Positions 63,112 through 64,000 of a stretch of 64,000 bases of DNA are shown in pieces. The notes under the pieces were generated by a model. The model did no database searches. It saw nothing but the letters and a program-made list of their open reading frames with translations, and was not told where the DNA came from. A program made the position numbers and the translations under genes. Source of the stretch: Oleiagrimonas sp963747595 (GTDB lineage: Bacteria; Pseudomonadota; Gammaproteobacteria; Xanthomonadales; Rhodanobacteraceae); the NCBI GenBank assembly GCA_963747595.1, contig CAVVFO010000002.1:248001-312000 (forward strand). Direction: 5' to 3'. Within the stretch, counting starts at the first letter, position 1. The number at the start of each line of letters is the position of its first letter.

Positions 63112-64000
63112 ATGGCAGAACTCGCCAAAGAAATCATTCGCGTCAACATCGAAGACGAGATGCGTCAGAGCTATCTCGATTACGCCATGAGCGTGATCGT
63201 CGGCCGTGCGCTGCCGGATGTTCGCGACGGCCTCAAGCCGGTGCACCGACGCGTGCTGTTCGCCATGAACGAGCTCAGCAACGCCTGGAATCGCCCATAC
63301 AAGAAGTCCGCCCGCGTGGTCGGTGACGTTATCGGTAAATACCATCCCCACGGTGACAGCTCGGTCTACGATGCCATCGTGCGCATGGCGCAGCCGTTCT
63401 CGCTGCGTTACATGCTGGTCGACGGGCAGGGCAACTTCGGTTCGGTGGACGGTGACAACGCCGCAGCCATGCGTTACACCGAAGTGCGCATGAACAAGCT
63501 CACGCATGAGCTTCTGGCGGATATCGACAAGGACACGGTTGACTTCGGCTTCAACTACGACGAAACCGAAAGCGAGCCCCTGGTCCTCCCCACGCGCGTC
63601 CCCAACCTGCTGATCAACGGTTCGGCCGGCATCGCGGTGGGCATGGCCACCAATATTCCACCACATAACCTGGGCGAAGTGATCGATGCCACCATGGCGT
63701 TGATCGAGGATCCGCAGCTGGATGTGGACGTCCTGATGCAGTACATGCCCGGGCCGGATTTTCCCACCGCCGGCATCATCAACGGTTCGGCCGGCATCGT
63801 CTCAGCGTATCGCACCGGCCGCGGCCGGGTGCTGGTGCGCGCCCGAGCCGAGATCGAGACCGAGTCCAACGGCCGCGAAACCATCATCCTCACCGAGCTT
63901 CCGTATCAGGTGAACAAGGCGCGGCTGATCGAGAAAATCGCCGAACTGGTCAAGGACAAGCGCATCGAGGGCATTTCCGAACTACGTGACGAATCGGACA
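63112..64000 (+). CDS. gyrA: DNA gyrase subunit A, N-terminal part (cut by window edge)
   Basis: The frame from ATG 63112 continues to the window end (296 residues visible). The breakage-reunion domain is clear: SYLDYAMSVIVGRALPDVRD, KPVHRRVLFAM, YHPHGDSSVYDAIVRMAQPF, and the active-site Tyr in AAAMRYTE (about residue 122). Ser83 and Asp87 of the quinolone-resistance region are the susceptible residues in E. coli numbering, which matches here directly. The C-terminal pinwheel domain lies outside the window. Confidence 0.98.
   Translation, partial: MAELAKEIIRVNIEDEMRQSYLDYAMSVIVGRALPDVRDGLKPVHRRVLFAMNELSNAWNRPYKKSARVVGDVIGKYHPHGDSSVYDAIVRMAQPFSLRYMLVDGQGNFGSVDGDNAAAMRYTEVRMNKLTHELLADIDKDTVDFGFNYDETESEPLVLPTRVPNLLINGSAGIAVGMATNIPPHNLGEVIDATMALIEDPQLDVDVLMQYMPGPDFPTAGIINGSAGIVSAYRTGRGRVLVRARAEIETESNGRETIILTELPYQVNKARLIEKIAELVKDKRIEGISELRDESD

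Overview
The window is gene-dense, high-GC chromosomal DNA from a gammaproteobacterium of the Xanthomonadales (Lysobacterales), tentatively Rhodanobacteraceae. This placement rests on gene order (recA-recX-alaS-csrA; tig-clpP-clpX-lon-hupB-tRNA-ppiD; nudJ-mnmA-hflD; gloB/yafS-like/rnhA/dnaQ; rpsO-pnp) and on protein character, not on a database search. Almost everything is housekeeping backbone. Both window edges cut a gene: a TonB-dependent receptor on the left and gyrA on the right.

Layout. 1-2.3 kb (minus): a TPP riboswitch drives a truncated TonB-dependent receptor, with an APH-fold kinase directly upstream. 2.4-3.8 kb: an AEC permease and Hsp15 (hslR). 3.9-5.3 kb: a decayed island holding the tail of a type I R-M HsdM, a VapBC pair whose toxin is frameshifted, an HsdS tail and an IS4-type transposase tail. 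5.3-14.6 kb: mutS, an SDR, the CinA/PncC amidase, recA, recX, alaS, csrA. 14.8-16.5 kb: seven tRNA genes (Ser-GCU, Arg-ACG, Pro-UGG, Arg-UCU, His-GUG, Lys-CUU, Leu-UAG), with an unusual palindrome and a degenerate tandem repeat after tRNA-Ser. 16.6-25.4 kb: the proteostasis block tig-clpP-clpX-lon, then hupB, tRNA-Val and tRNA-Asp, and ppiD. 25.5-31.1 kb: fabI, mltD-gloB, the yafS-like/rnhA/dnaQ cluster (genes overlap by 4 bases) and a PP2C phosphatase. 31.3-34.6 kb: tRNA-Ser-CGA and a cupredoxin-like protein coupled to a membrane GGDEF-EAL enzyme. 34.9-38.6 kb: azoR with a divergent LysR regulator, then an aminotransferase/omega-amidase pair. 38.7-42.2 kb (minus): scpA-scpB-rluB-arsC-like. 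42.9-50 kb: PilZ, fadD (with a PsrA-like operator), an S10 carboxypeptidase, acnA. 50.2-55.5 kb: nudJ-mnmA-hflD, clpS-clpA, infA. 55.6-58.4 kb: a PHA-granule-type protein, a tandem-FHA membrane protein, a lipoprotein and a GacA-type regulator. 58.5-64 kb: rpsO-pnp, mtnA-gtrA, gyrA.

How genes work together. ClpP with ClpX and with ClpA/ClpS, plus Lon, trigger factor and PpiD, form a complete folding and degradation set. CsrA and a GacA-type regulator in one window suggest a Gac/Rsm circuit. PilZ and the GGDEF-EAL protein point to c-di-GMP signalling. The aminotransferase, omega-amidase and MtnA belong to methionine salvage.

No intact mobile element, CRISPR array or defence system was seen. 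The least ordinary signals are: both tRNA-Ser genes followed by trailers complementary to their own acceptor ends; the TPP-riboswitch receptor; a G8 tract inside the gacA ribosome-binding region; a 19-bp hairpin plus T-tract in the rpsO leader; the PsrA-like box at fadD; and the R-M/TA/IS scar beside mutS.
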